Source of the DNA: JBPEXY01 sp052031065
GTDB lineage: Bacteria; Pseudomonadota; Gammaproteobacteria; Immundisolibacterales; Immundisolibacteraceae
DNA length: 18,796 nt
Direction of reading: 5' to 3'
Assembly: GCA_052031065.1 (NCBI GenBank)
Contig: JBPEXY010000051.1
Coordinates: 1-18,796 of the forward strand
The notes under the pieces are model-generated. The model was not told the DNA's origin. It did not search any database and saw only the letters and a list, made by a program, of their open reading frames with translations. A program made the position numbers and the translations under genes. How positions within the stretch are numbered: position 1 is the stretch's first letter; each line of letters starts with the position of its first letter. This document shows positions 1 to 7,902 of the stretch, piece by piece.

Positions 1-3000
1 GAAGCGTAGAGCTGGCCACCAGTTGCACCGTACAGACAGGTGTTGCCAATAATGGTGGTCTCGTGGCTTTTAAAGGTGCTTTTACGGGGCGGGTAGATCA
101 CCAGCTTGCCACCGGCCATACCTTTGCCGACGTAATCATTGGCATCACCTTCCAGCTCCATGTTCAGGCCGCCGGCATTCCAGACACCAAAACTCTGCCC
201 GGCGGTACCGTGCAGTTTCAGCGTGATGGGTGTTTTCTCCATACCCAGATTACCGTGGCGGGCGGCGATTTCGCCAGAAAGTCGCGCGCCAATAGAGCGG
301 CAGGTGTTGTGTACTTCGTAATGAAAAATGCCGCCCAGACCCCTGGTAATGGCGTCGAGGGTGTCGGCGACCATCTGTTCGGCCAGTTCACCTTTGTCGA
401 AGGGCTCATTTCGAGCGGCGGTGCAGAACAGCGGCTTGCCTTTCGAGGCTTCTGGTTCGGCAATAATCGGTGATAGATCGAGATGTCCCTGTTTGTCGGT
501 CTCGCCTGGCAGTAACTGCAGCAGGTCGGTACGGCCAATCAGCTCATCGATACTGGCAACGCCAAGAGAAGCCATGATTTCGCGGGTTTCAGCAACCAGA
601 AAACGGAAATAATTTTCCACCATCTCCGGTAGGCCGTGAAAGTGCTGATCTCGCAGTACCTGGTTCTGTGTGGCAACACCGGTTGCGCAGTTGTTAAGGT
701 GGCAGATACGGAGGTATTTACATCCCAGCGCCACCATTGGTCCGGTGCCGAAACCGAAGCTTTCCGCGCCCAGAATGGCTGCTTTAATCACATCCAGACC
801 AGTCTTCAGCCCACCATCGGCCTGCACCCTGACTTTGTCGCGCAGGTCATTCATACGCAGGGTCTGATGGGTCTCCGAGAGTCCCATCTCAAAAGGGATG
901 CCGGCGTATTTGACCGAGGTGAGCGGGCTGGCGCCAGTGCCGCCGTCATAACCCGATATCGTGATCAGATCCGCGTAGGCTTTGGCTACCCCCGCAGCCA
1001 CCGTGCCGACACCTGCCTGAGCCACCAGTTTTACTGAAACCAGCGCCGCTGGATTGACCTGCTTGAGGTCATAAATCAGCTGCGCCAGATCCTCGATGGA
1101 GTAGATATCGTGGTGGGGAGGAGGTGAAATCAGCGTTACCCCAGGTCGGGTATAACGCAGTTCGGCGATCAGGTCGTTGACTTTATCCCCTGGCAGCTGG
1201 CCGCCCTCACCCGGTTTGGCTCCCTGAGCGATTTTGATCTGCAGCACTTCCGCGTTGACCAGGTAGTGGGGGGTGACACCAAAACGGCCGGAGGCGATCT
1301 GTTTGATCTTCGACGTGCGCTCATTGCCGTAACGTTCGATGCTCTCGCCACCCTCGCCGGAATTGGAGCGCCCGCCAAGTCGGTTCATCGCCACTGCGAG
1401 TGCTTCGTGGGCTTCCGGTGACAGTGCCCCAAGTGACATGCCGGCGCTATCAAAGCGGCGGATAATGGCTTCGAAGGGCTCGACCTGGTCCAGCGGAATC
1501 GCTTTACAATCGCTGCTAAGCGCCATCAAATCCCGCAACGTAGCCGGCGGTCGGTGATTTACCAGGCTGGCGTATTCATCATAGTGCCTGCGGTCGCCGG
1601 ATCGAACCGCCCGATGCAGTGTGGTGATTACATCGGGATTGTAGGCGTGGTATTCACCACCATGGACAAATTTGAGCAGCCCGCCCTGTTCAACGACCTT
1701 CCGTGGGCGCCAGGCATTGCGGGCAAGGTGGCGCTGATCTTTCTCAAAGTCTGCAAAATGGCTGCCGCCAATACGGCTCACGACCCCTTCAAAGCAGAGG
1801 TTGATCACTTCATCGTGGATACCAACCGCTTCAAACAGCTGTGCGCCACGATAGCTGGCGATGGTGGAGATGCCCATTTTCGACATGATTTTGAACAGGG
1901 CTTTATTGATTCCCTTGATATAGTTTTCACAGGCAGTTTGTGAATCGGTCTGTTCTCCCGCAGCAACCTGTTCCACCGCTGCCAGTGCCAGAAACGGATA
2001 GACCGCTGTCGCGCCAAAACCGATCAGTGTTGCCACCTGGTGAGCATCGCGAGCACCGCCGGTTTCGACCACCAGGTTGGCATCACCACGCAGTCCCAGT
2101 CGGGTCAGGTGGTGGTGAACGGCGCCGGTGGCCATTAACGCCGGGACCGGAATGTGATCACGGTCGACCTGCCGGTCGCTGAGAATCAGGATGGTTTTGC
2201 CATCGCGTACCGCTGCTTCGGCTTGAGCGGTGATTTTGTGGATGGTCTCCTGCAGCAGGCAACGATCATCCACTGGAACGTAGTTGAGGTCGATCAGTTC
2301 TGACTCGAGGCCAAATTGCGCCAGCGCCTGGACCTGCGCAAAACCTCTTTTACTGAGGACCGGGCTGTCAGCGGTAATTTTTGCCGCGTGGTCCGGGCTT
2401 TCATCAAAAACGTTACCGAACCGGCCAAAATTGGTGGTCAGTGACATCACGATGTTTTCGCGCAGCGGATCAATCGGCGGGTTGGTCACCTGTGCAAAGG
2501 ATTGCCGGAAATAATCGAAAATTGACCGCTGCTGGAGTGATAGCACCGCCATAGGTGTGTCGTCACCCATTGAGCCGGTTGCTTCCTGGCCCTGGTCTGC
2601 AAGCGGCCGCAAGACCTGATCAAGCTCCTCATAGGTGAGGTTGAAGAATTTTTCGTAGGTCTTTAACAGGTCGCCATGAATTTCTTCACCAAACTCTGGC
2701 TGATCGTTGGCGGAACAGGGTGTGTCGTCGAGGTGACGATTCTGTTCGCTGAGCCATTTTTCGTAGGGGTGGCGCTGTGCGAGCATGCGGTTGATGTCTT
2801 CCGGCATCAACAGTGCGCCGGTCCAGGTGTCCACCGCGAGCATTTCGCCAGGTTTGAGCCGACCTTTACGCACCACCTGTTCCGGCTGGTATTCCATCAC
2901 GCCGGTTTCTGAAGCGAGGATGATGATCCGGTCACTGGTAATGGTCCAGCGTGCCGGACGCAGGCCGTTGCGGTCGGTCCGGCAGGCGGCGTAACGGCCG

Positions 3001-4055
3001 TCGGTGAGGACAATGCCCGCAGGTCCGTCCCACGGTTCAGCGATCATGCTGTGATAGGAATAGCTGGCGCGCAGGTCCGCATCCATGTGTGGATCGTTCT
3101 GCCAGGCCGGGGGGATCATCAGCTGCATGGCGCGGAAAATGTCCATGCCACCGCTGAGTAGCACGTCGAGCATGTTGTCGAGGCTTTCAGAATCGGATCC
3201 GTCGGTGTTGACCACCGGCAGTATCTCATCGATTTCCTCAAACAGGGGACTGGCAAACTTCTGACCGCGAGCCTGTGCCCAGAAGCGGTTGCCCTGCACG
3301 GTGTTGATCTCGCCATTGTGTGCCAGGTAGCGAAATGGCTGGGCGAGTTTCCATGACGGCGATGTGTTGGTGGAGAAACGCTGGTGGTAGACACAGATCG
3401 ATGAGGTGAAGCGTTCGTCACCGAGATCGGGAAACAGCTGCGGTAGCCGATCCGGCATCACCAGGCCTTTATAGGCGATGACATGGCAGGAGAGGGTAGT
3501 CACGAAAAACTGTCGATCCGACGCTGCCAGCTGTTTTTCTGCACGACGTCTGGCGAAGTAGAGATGGCGGTTGAAATCGACTTCATCCATCTGGCTGTCG
3601 GCATTGACAAACAGCTGTTCAATCCGAGGCTGTGATGCGACTGCCTGATCACCCAGAGCGTCCGGGTTAACTGGAACAGTGCGCCACCCGGCAATGGTTA
3701 GCCCTTCCTGCTGCAGTTGGTTGGTCAGTTCCTGCCGGGCCTGGTCAGCCAGCTTTTCGTCCCGATTCAGAAACAGCGTCCCTACGGCGTAGAGCTCTGC
3801 CAGTTCAAACCCTTGTTCAAGGGCAACTGAACGCAGGAACGCATCCGGCTTGCGGATTAGTAGTCCGCAGCCATCTCCTGTTTTCCCATCTGCTGCGATA
3901 GCACCACGATGGGTAAGGCGGGCCAGTGAATCTATCGCGGTCTGCACCAGCGAGTGGCTATCTTCACCATCCATCTGGGCGATGAGTCCAAAGCCGCAGC
4001 TGTCGTGTTCGAAGCGAGGCTGGTAAAGGCCGTAATCTGTGTTGCTGCTTTGCAT
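1..4055 (-). CDS. gltB: Glutamate synthase (NADPH) large subunit, 3' end cut by window edge
   Basis: The large (alpha) subunit of glutamate synthase makes two glutamates from glutamine and 2-oxoglutarate; electrons come from the GltD partner, which is not in the window. The reading frame is open from the ATG at 4055 to base 1, giving 1351 residues; the family is usually about 1480-1500, so roughly the last 130 are missing. The class-II glutaminase nucleophile is Cys20 in DSCGFG, implying removal of a 19-residue propeptide. The central domain and FMN domain follow, with the glycine-rich stretch SGYDGGTGASP. The 3Fe-4S cysteines are Cys1112, Cys1118 and Cys1123 in GCKYLRICHLNNC, with family-typical C-x5-C-x4-C spacing. 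The last visible part is the start of the beta-helix GXGXG domain (GNTCLYGATGGQ). A weak AGAAGGG precedes the start. gltD would be expected beyond the left edge. The identification is very secure. Confidence 0.97.
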   Translation of the reverse strand, partial: MQSSNTDYGLYQPRFEHDSCGFGLIAQMDGEDSHSLVQTAIDSLARLTHRGAIAADGKTGDGCGLLIRKPDAFLRSVALEQGFELAELYAVGTLFLNRDEKLADQARQELTNQLQQEGLTIAGWRTVPVNPDALGDQAVASQPRIEQLFVNADSQMDEVDFNRHLYFARRRAEKQLAASDRQFFVTTLSCHVIAYKGLVMPDRLPQLFPDLGDERFTSSICVYHQRFSTNTSPSWKLAQPFRYLAHNGEINTVQGNRFWAQARGQKFASPLFEEIDEILPVVNTDGSDSESLDNMLDVLLSGGMDIFRAMQLMIPPAWQNDPHMDADLRASYSYHSMIAEPWDGPAGIVLTDGRYAACRTDRNGLRPARWTITSDRIIILASETGVMEYQPEQVVRKGRLKPGEMLAVDTWTGALLMPEDINRMLAQRHPYEKWLSEQNRHLDDTPCSANDQPEFGEEIHGDLLKTYEKFFNLTYEELDQVLRPLADQGQEATGSMGDDTPMAVLSLQQRSIFDYFRQSFAQVTNPPIDPLRENIVMSLTTNFGRFGNVFDESPDHAAKITADSPVLSKRGFAQVQALAQFGLESELIDLNYVPVDDRCLLQETIHKITAQAEAAVRDGKTILILSDRQVDRDHIPVPALMATGAVHHHLTRLGLRGDANLVVETGGARDAHQVATLIGFGATAVYPFLALAAVEQVAAGEQTDSQTACENYIKGINKALFKIMSKMGISTIASYRGAQLFEAVGIHDEVINLCFEGVVSRIGGSHFADFEKDQRHLARNAWRPRKVVEQGGLLKFVHGGEYHAYNPDVITTLHRAVRSGDRRHYDEYASLVNHRPPATLRDLMALSSDCKAIPLDQVEPFEAIIRRFDSAGMSLGALSPEAHEALAVAMNRLGGRSNSGEGGESIERYGNERTSKIKQIASGRFGVTPHYLVNAEVLQIKIAQGAKPGEGGQLPGDKVNDLIAELRYTRPGVTLISPPPHHDIYSIEDLAQLIYDLKQVNPAALVSVKLVAQAGVGTVAAGVAKAYADLITISGYDGGTGASPLTSVKYAGIPFEMGLSETHQTLRMNDLRDKVRVQADGGLKTGLDVIKAAILGAESFGFGTGPMVALGCKYLRICHLNNCATGVATQNQVLRDQHFHGLPEMVENYFRFLVAETREIMASLGVASIDELIGRTDLLQLLPGETDKQGHLDLSPIIAEPEASKGKPLFCTAARNEPFDKGELAEQMVADTLDAITRGLGGIFHYEVHNTCRSIGARLSGEIAARHGNLGMEKTPITLKLHGTAGQSFGVWNAGGLNMELEGDANDYVGKGMAGGKLVIYPPRKSTFKSHETTIIGNTCLYGATGGQLYA

Positions 4056-4137
4056 AAGTGTTTTTTCCCTTCTGGCCCAGGCTCCCGGAAGCGGGCTGTG
4101 GGTCAACAGTCAGCCAGCGCTTTCGCCAGTGCCAGAA

Positions 4138-4165
4138 GTTCTATTGTTCGTTACTGTTTCTGCAA
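4138..4165 (-). promoter_or_regulatory. Candidate sigma-70 promoter for gltB (weak)
   Basis: Read on the minus strand, TTGCAG (4165-4160) and TAGAAC (4143-4138) are separated by 16 bases and lie about 83 bases upstream of the gltB ATG. They match the -35 and -10 consensus at only 3 and 4 of 6 positions. The position is sensible but the match is poor, so this is only the best candidate seen by eye. Confidence 0.25.
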
Positions 4166-4191
4166 TATCTAACGGGTTACCCCGACTGATT

Positions 4192-4205
4192 TCCGGCATG
4201 CCGGA
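4192..4205. repeat. 14-base perfect palindrome upstream of gltB
   Basis: TCCGGCATGCCGGA is a perfect inverted repeat with no spacer, about 137 bases upstream of the gltB start and just upstream of the candidate promoter. A two-fold symmetric site here could bind a dimeric regulator. I do not recognise it as a known operator, and a chance palindrome in GC-rich DNA is possible. Confidence 0.5.
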
Positions 4206-4650
4206 GTCGCCGCTTGTTGCCGAGCCATCAGGGAACCGCGATTCCCCTCCCCCTGCATCAACAACGCGGTTGTATCTCAATTTGTTCGGGTCGATACCAC
4301 GCAAATCCAGACCGGGATCTGCGCGCCGCCGTGTTCGGGTGTCCTCCCGAAATCTCGGCAGCTACATTTCTGCGCGAACCGCAAATAATACAATCGAGGT
4401 GTGAAATTCTCAATCCTGACGTCTGTTTCCGCCAACCTTGAAAGCGACCCTGGTATTTTGTCAGCGACTAGTCTGCCGCTTGCGGCCGGACCGTGCCCCT
4501 CGTTAGAATCCGGTGGCCACTCTTGCCTTGACTGGCTCTAGCATAGACTGGACTGTGATATCTGCTGTGAAACCAAAAGCTGCAGCAGCCTGATCCAGCT
4601 TCCGTCATTGTTGGTTTGCAACCGAACAACTAATCAGGAGAGTTAATACG

Positions 4651-5226
4651 ATGGCCCACGAACTTCCCCCGCTTCCCTATGCCATGGACGCGCTGGCACC
4701 CCATATCTCCCAGGAGACTCTGGAGTTTCATTACGGTAAACATCATCAGACCTACGTCACTAATCTCAACAAGCTGCTGGAAGGGTCGGCCCAGGCTGGC
4801 GATTCGCTGGAGGATGTCATCAAAAACTCTTCCGGTGGACTGTTTAACAATGCGGCACAGGTTTACAACCACACCTTCTACTGGAATTGCCTGAGCCCGA
4901 ATGGTGGCGGTGAGCCTTCCGGAGCGGTTGCCGATGCGATCAATGCAGCTTTCGGTTCGTTTGCTGAGTTCAAGGAGAAATTTTCCACCTCGGCGGCAAC
5001 CAATTTCGGTTCCGGGTGGACCTGGCTGGTAAAGAGCGGCAATGGTGTGGAAATCGTCAACACCAGCAACGCCGGCTGCCCGCTGACCGATGGCCAGACC
5101 CCACTGTTGACCTGCGATGTCTGGGAGCATGCCTACTATATCGATTACCGCAACGCCCGCCCCAAGTACCTTGAAGCGTTCTGGAATCTGGTCAACTGGG
5201 ATTTTGTTAACGCCAATCTGGCTTAA
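4651..5226 (+). CDS. sodB: Iron superoxide dismutase
   Basis: A cytoplasmic superoxide dismutase that converts superoxide to oxygen and hydrogen peroxide. The 191-residue length is typical of bacterial Fe-SODs. The metal ligands are all visible: His27 (EFHYGKHH), His74 (YNHTFYW), and Asp156 and His160 (DVWEHAYY). Gln70 in AAQVYNH lies in the N-terminal half, the position that marks iron rather than manganese enzymes in this family; the rest also reads like E. coli SodB. The start is supported by AGGAG ten bases upstream and by the canonical N-terminus (ELPPLPY). A strong terminator follows 28 bases after the stop, so it is probably monocistronic. A longer open frame on the opposite strand (4630-5244) is a shadow. 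Confidence 0.97.
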   Translation: MAHELPPLPYAMDALAPHISQETLEFHYGKHHQTYVTNLNKLLEGSAQAGDSLEDVIKNSSGGLFNNAAQVYNHTFYWNCLSPNGGGEPSGAVADAINAAFGSFAEFKEKFSTSAATNFGSGWTWLVKSGNGVEIVNTSNAGCPLTDGQTPLLTCDVWEHAYYIDYRNARPKYLEAFWNLVNWDFVNANLA

Positions 5227-5254
5227 CAATAAAGAGCTGAACAAGTGTGATGTG

Positions 5255-5289
5255 AGCCCCGGTCAGTCGTTGTTGGCCGGGGCTTTTTT
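5255..5289 (+). terminator. Rho-independent terminator of sodB
   Basis: AGCCCCGG (5255-5262) pairs with CCGGGGCT (5277-5284), with a 14-base loop that can extend the stem imperfectly. The right arm runs directly into six T residues (5284-5289). It lies 28 bases after the sodB stop and separates sodB from dsbB. Confidence 0.9.
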
Positions 5290-5339
5290 GTGGTTTTGAA
5301 TCAAACCATTTGGCGCTGCCTGCGGTCTATCCTCGTGAC

Positions 5340-5852
5340 ATGATTTCCATCCGCCAGTTTTACGGTATTCTCCTGCTGATCGTCATCGCGCTGGTTGGGT
5401 TTGCGCTTTTTGCGCAGTATCAGTGGGGTCTCGAACCCTGTCCTCTATGCATGGTGCAGCGTGTGGCTTTTATCGGTATCGGCGTCGTGTTGCTACCGGC
5501 GGTGCTTGTTGCACCCACAGGCTGGGGAAGATGGCCGGTCAGCCTCGCCGGTTTTCTGCTGGCTGCCCTCGGTGCCGGCATTGCCAGTCGCCATCTCTGG
5601 CTTCAGAGTCTGCCGGCCGATCAGGTCCCGGCCTGTGGCCCCGGTCTTGATTTTATACTTGATGCGTTCCCGCTCAATGAAGCAATCGGGCTGATTCTTG
5701 GTGGTTCTGGTGAGTGCGCAGAGCAGCTCTGGAGTTTTCTCGGTTTGAGCATGCCTGGCTGGGCTCTGGTCTGGTTTTTGTTGTTCGCTATTGTGCTTTG
5801 GTTGCCAGTTGTTCCGCCGCTAGGAAAGCGGTTTCTCCGCCTGAATAACTGA
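5340..5852 (+). CDS. dsbB: Disulfide bond formation protein B (inner membrane)
   Basis: DsbB reoxidises periplasmic DsbA and passes the electrons to quinone. The 170-residue protein has four likely membrane helices (about residues 7-26, 42-60, 67-87 and 140-163). The first redox pair is Cys34 and Cys37 in EPCPLCMVQR, which is diagnostic. The second periplasmic pair is Cys99 (VPACGPG) and Cys126 (GECAEQLW). The frame also permits a TTG start at 5310, but the ATG at 5340 gives the normal short N-terminus before helix 1. No strong ribosome binding site is visible for either. It follows the sodB terminator, so it needs its own promoter. No dsbA is present in the window. Confidence 0.94.
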   Translation: MISIRQFYGILLLIVIALVGFALFAQYQWGLEPCPLCMVQRVAFIGIGVVLLPAVLVAPTGWGRWPVSLAGFLLAALGAGIASRHLWLQSLPADQVPACGPGLDFILDAFPLNEAIGLILGGSGECAEQLWSFLGLSMPGWALVWFLLFAIVLWLPVVPPLGKRFLRLNN

Positions 5853-5882
5853 TAGCGCTGTGTGCTCGTAGTGGTCAACATG

Positions 5883-5918
5883 ACCGCAACGCGTCAGCGA
5901 CAGCTTGCGGGTTGTTTC
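5883..5918 (+). terminator. Possible weak terminator after dsbB
   Basis: ACCGCAA (5883-5889) can pair with TTGCGGGT (5905-5912), followed by a short T-rich TTGTTT. The stem is short, the loop is 15 bases and the T tract is interrupted. It lies 30 bases after the dsbB stop and 65 bases before the next start. It may equally be a chance structure. Confidence 0.3.
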
Positions 5919-5982
5919 CCTTCGGCGGCCGGGGACGATGAAAATTAACATCTGCCTCTTTTGGTTGGACTGACAGGATGCG

Positions 5983-7842
5983 ATGGCTATGGATCAGGCA
6001 GATGGCTCGACCCCGAATCGATCTCCCGAGCAGTTACAGGACCTTTATCAACAGCTGGTAGAGCTTCACAGCGACATTTTGTCCAGTACCGCAGCTTTGA
6101 TTCCTGAGCACGCGGCGGTTGACAATTCTCCCAGTCGTCTGAATCTGGCCCATTACCTTGCATTGCGCCAACGGGAGTTACGGCCACTGCAGGAGAACCT
6201 GGCCCAGTTGGCGCTGTCTTCATTGGGGCGCAGCGAAGCCCATGTGATGTATACGCTGGATTCGCTGCTGTGGCTGTTGTCGCGGATGCTTGGTCTGGAA
6301 CCGTCTGTGGAAACTCAGATTCCGGTCACCCTCTCCGAGGGTCAGGAATTGTTGGGCCGGAATATCGCACACCTATTCGGGGAAGCCATAGACCAGGTGC
6401 CACACGTCATGGTCACGCTTCCCGCCGAGGCTGCCGCTGATCCCGGTCTGGTCGATCAGTTGGCCGCTGCTGGTGCTGACTGCTTTCGTATTAATTGCGC
6501 CCACGATTCACAACCGGTCTGGGAGCAGATGATAGCGGCGATTCGATCGGTGGAACAGGCGCGTAGCCGACGTTTCAGGGTCTTGATGGACCTTGGTGGC
6601 CCCAAAGTACGCACCCGTCTGCCAGTCGACCAGGTTGATCAGTTACGACTTCGACCGCGGAAATTACCTGGCGGAAAGCGCAGACGATCACTGACGATTC
6701 TGTTCTCTGATCAACGCGAACGGCTGCTTGATCACCGTGGAGCAGGTATTTTGTTCGCGGCCGAACAGTTAGCACAGGTGGCTTCCGCTGACCGGCTGGA
6801 GTTTGAAGACGCGCGTGGCCGCCGACGCCATTTTGTTGTCGATCGCCGCGGCGATCGCCATACCGTCTGGGCAAGCTGCACAGATAAAACTGTGCTGGAT
6901 TCAAACACCGTTTTTAACCTCTGTCCCGATCAGACGTCACCAGCCGAGCCTGAGAGTTTTGGCGCATTGGCATTTTACAGCCCGCTCGAGCCTCTGAAAG
7001 TAAGGTCTGGCGAGACCATTCTGCTGCGCAGCGCCAGTTCAGAGTTGTCAGGTGGTGAGGAACCGTCGCATATCGGGCAGGATCACGAAATTGGTATTGA
7101 GCCAGCCACTGTGATCGGCCGGCTCTCCCCCGGGATCCGAGTCTGGTTTGATGACGGCAAGCTCGGTGGCGTGGTCGAAACCAATGGCAGTTCGGGAGCG
7201 CTGGTCAGGATTGATCGGGCTCCGGTGGCAGGTGTAAAGCTCGGGACCGATAAGGGGGTCAACTGCCCCGGGGTTGATCTGGGTATTGCGGCGATTACCC
7301 CTAAAGACATAGTTGATCTCGATTTTGTCGTTGCCAATGCAGATCTGGTCGGGATGTCTTTCGTTGAGAGACTTGCCGATGTACAGCGCCTTGTCGACGA
7401 AATTAGCCGCAGAGAAAGCAGTTTGCCGATAGTGTTAAAAATCGAAACCGGTACCGGCGTCAGCAATCTTCCCGCTATTCTCCTCGATGTGATCGATTCT
7501 CACCCCATCGGTGTGATGATCGCGCGTGGTGATCTTGCGGTCGAGGTCGGCGGGGAGCGTATGGCAGAGCTGCAGGAAGAGCTGCTGTGGCTCTGTGAGG
7601 CCGCCCATGTGCCTGTTGTCTGGGCTACCCAGGTGTTGGAAACCTTCGTCAAGGAGGGGCGGGTTGCGCGCCCGGAGATGACCGATGCAGCCACCGCAGG
7701 ACGGGCAGATTGCGTGATGCTGAACAAAGGCCCCTTTATCGTTGATGGGGTTCGTATGCTGCGTGAAATCCTGCGCCGAATGCAGGGACATCAACACAAG
7801 AAAAGCTCGCGATTAAGACCGCTAGCCTGGTCACCCTGGTGA
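5983..7842 (+). CDS. Pyruvate-kinase-family protein, divergent, with N-terminal extension
   Basis: A 619-residue protein with a pyruvate kinase core. An unrecognised N-terminal region of about 135 residues, probably helical, precedes it. The first half of the TIM barrel carries RINCAHD (Arg169, Asn171, His174) and MDLGGPKVRT (Asp203-Thr211). A lid (B) domain of about 175 residues, longer than the usual 100, follows and ends near WFDDGKLGG. The second half carries KGVNCPGVDL, the catalytic Lys486 in LKIETG, the metal-binding MIARGDLAVE (residues 512-521) and Thr549 in ATQVLETF. It stops after ADCVMLNKG with a basic tail, so the allosteric C-terminal domain is absent. Substitutions include the usual Ser to Ala173, and Lys208 in place of the potassium-site Glu. 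AGGA at 5975 precedes two in-frame ATGs (5983 and 5989). It could be a potassium-independent pyruvate kinase or a relative with another substrate. Confidence 0.82.
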   Translation: MAMDQADGSTPNRSPEQLQDLYQQLVELHSDILSSTAALIPEHAAVDNSPSRLNLAHYLALRQRELRPLQENLAQLALSSLGRSEAHVMYTLDSLLWLLSRMLGLEPSVETQIPVTLSEGQELLGRNIAHLFGEAIDQVPHVMVTLPAEAAADPGLVDQLAAAGADCFRINCAHDSQPVWEQMIAAIRSVEQARSRRFRVLMDLGGPKVRTRLPVDQVDQLRLRPRKLPGGKRRRSLTILFSDQRERLLDHRGAGILFAAEQLAQVASADRLEFEDARGRRRHFVVDRRGDRHTVWASCTDKTVLDSNTVFNLCPDQTSPAEPESFGALAFYSPLEPLKVRSGETILLRSASSELSGGEEPSHIGQDHEIGIEPATVIGRLSPGIRVWFDDGKLGGVVETNGSSGALVRIDRAPVAGVKLGTDKGVNCPGVDLGIAAITPKDIVDLDFVVANADLVGMSFVERLADVQRLVDEISRRESSLPIVLKIETGTGVSNLPAILLDVIDSHPIGVMIARGDLAVEVGGERMAELQEELLWLCEAAHVPVVWATQVLETFVKEGRVARPEMTDAATAGRADCVMLNKGPFIVDGVRMLREILRRMQGHQHKKSSRLRPLAWSPW

Positions 7843-7870
7843 ACGTGACTCGGGCAACCGAGGGACCCGC

Positions 7871-7902
7871 AAGCCGGAGCTGTGCAGCTGGTTTGTCGGC
7901 TT
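7871..7902. terminator. Hairpin between convergent genes, possible weak terminator
   Basis: AAGCCG (7871-7876) pairs with CGGCTT (7897-7902), and AGCTG (7878-7882) with CAGCT (7885-7889) inside it. It sits between the stop of the pyruvate-kinase-family gene and the stop of the opposing metalloprotease gene. There is no T tract on either side, so termination is not assured. Confidence 0.3.

Larger units (their letters stand above)
4056..4650. other. Gene-free divergent region between gltB and sodB
   Basis: This 595-base stretch separates two divergently transcribed genes, so it should hold both promoters. Short open frames occur on both strands, but none has a convincing ribosome binding site or recognisable protein. 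On the sodB side the best -35-like element is TTGACT at 4528-4533, with no good -10 at normal distance. A clear AGGAG at 4636-4640 serves sodB. A 14-base palindrome (4192-4205) and a weak gltB promoter candidate (4138-4165) are listed separately. I found no riboswitch-like or tRNA-like structure by eye. The length leaves room for a small RNA or regulator sites that cannot be called from sequence alone. Confidence 0.6.

Noticed and set aside
4039..4441. Overlapping small frames on both strands in the gltB upstream region
   Set aside because: None has a convincing ribosome binding site, their composition is not protein-like, and some overlap the gltB start.
4630..5244. A 204-residue open frame on the minus strand, longer than sodB itself
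   Set aside because: It lies wholly antisense to sodB, whose metal ligands and ribosome binding site are unmistakable. The antisense product resembles no family and follows from the codon bias of sodB.
5310..5339. TTG start extending DsbB by ten residues
   Set aside because: It begins too close to the sodB terminator, has no ribosome binding site and adds residues that DsbB proteins lack.
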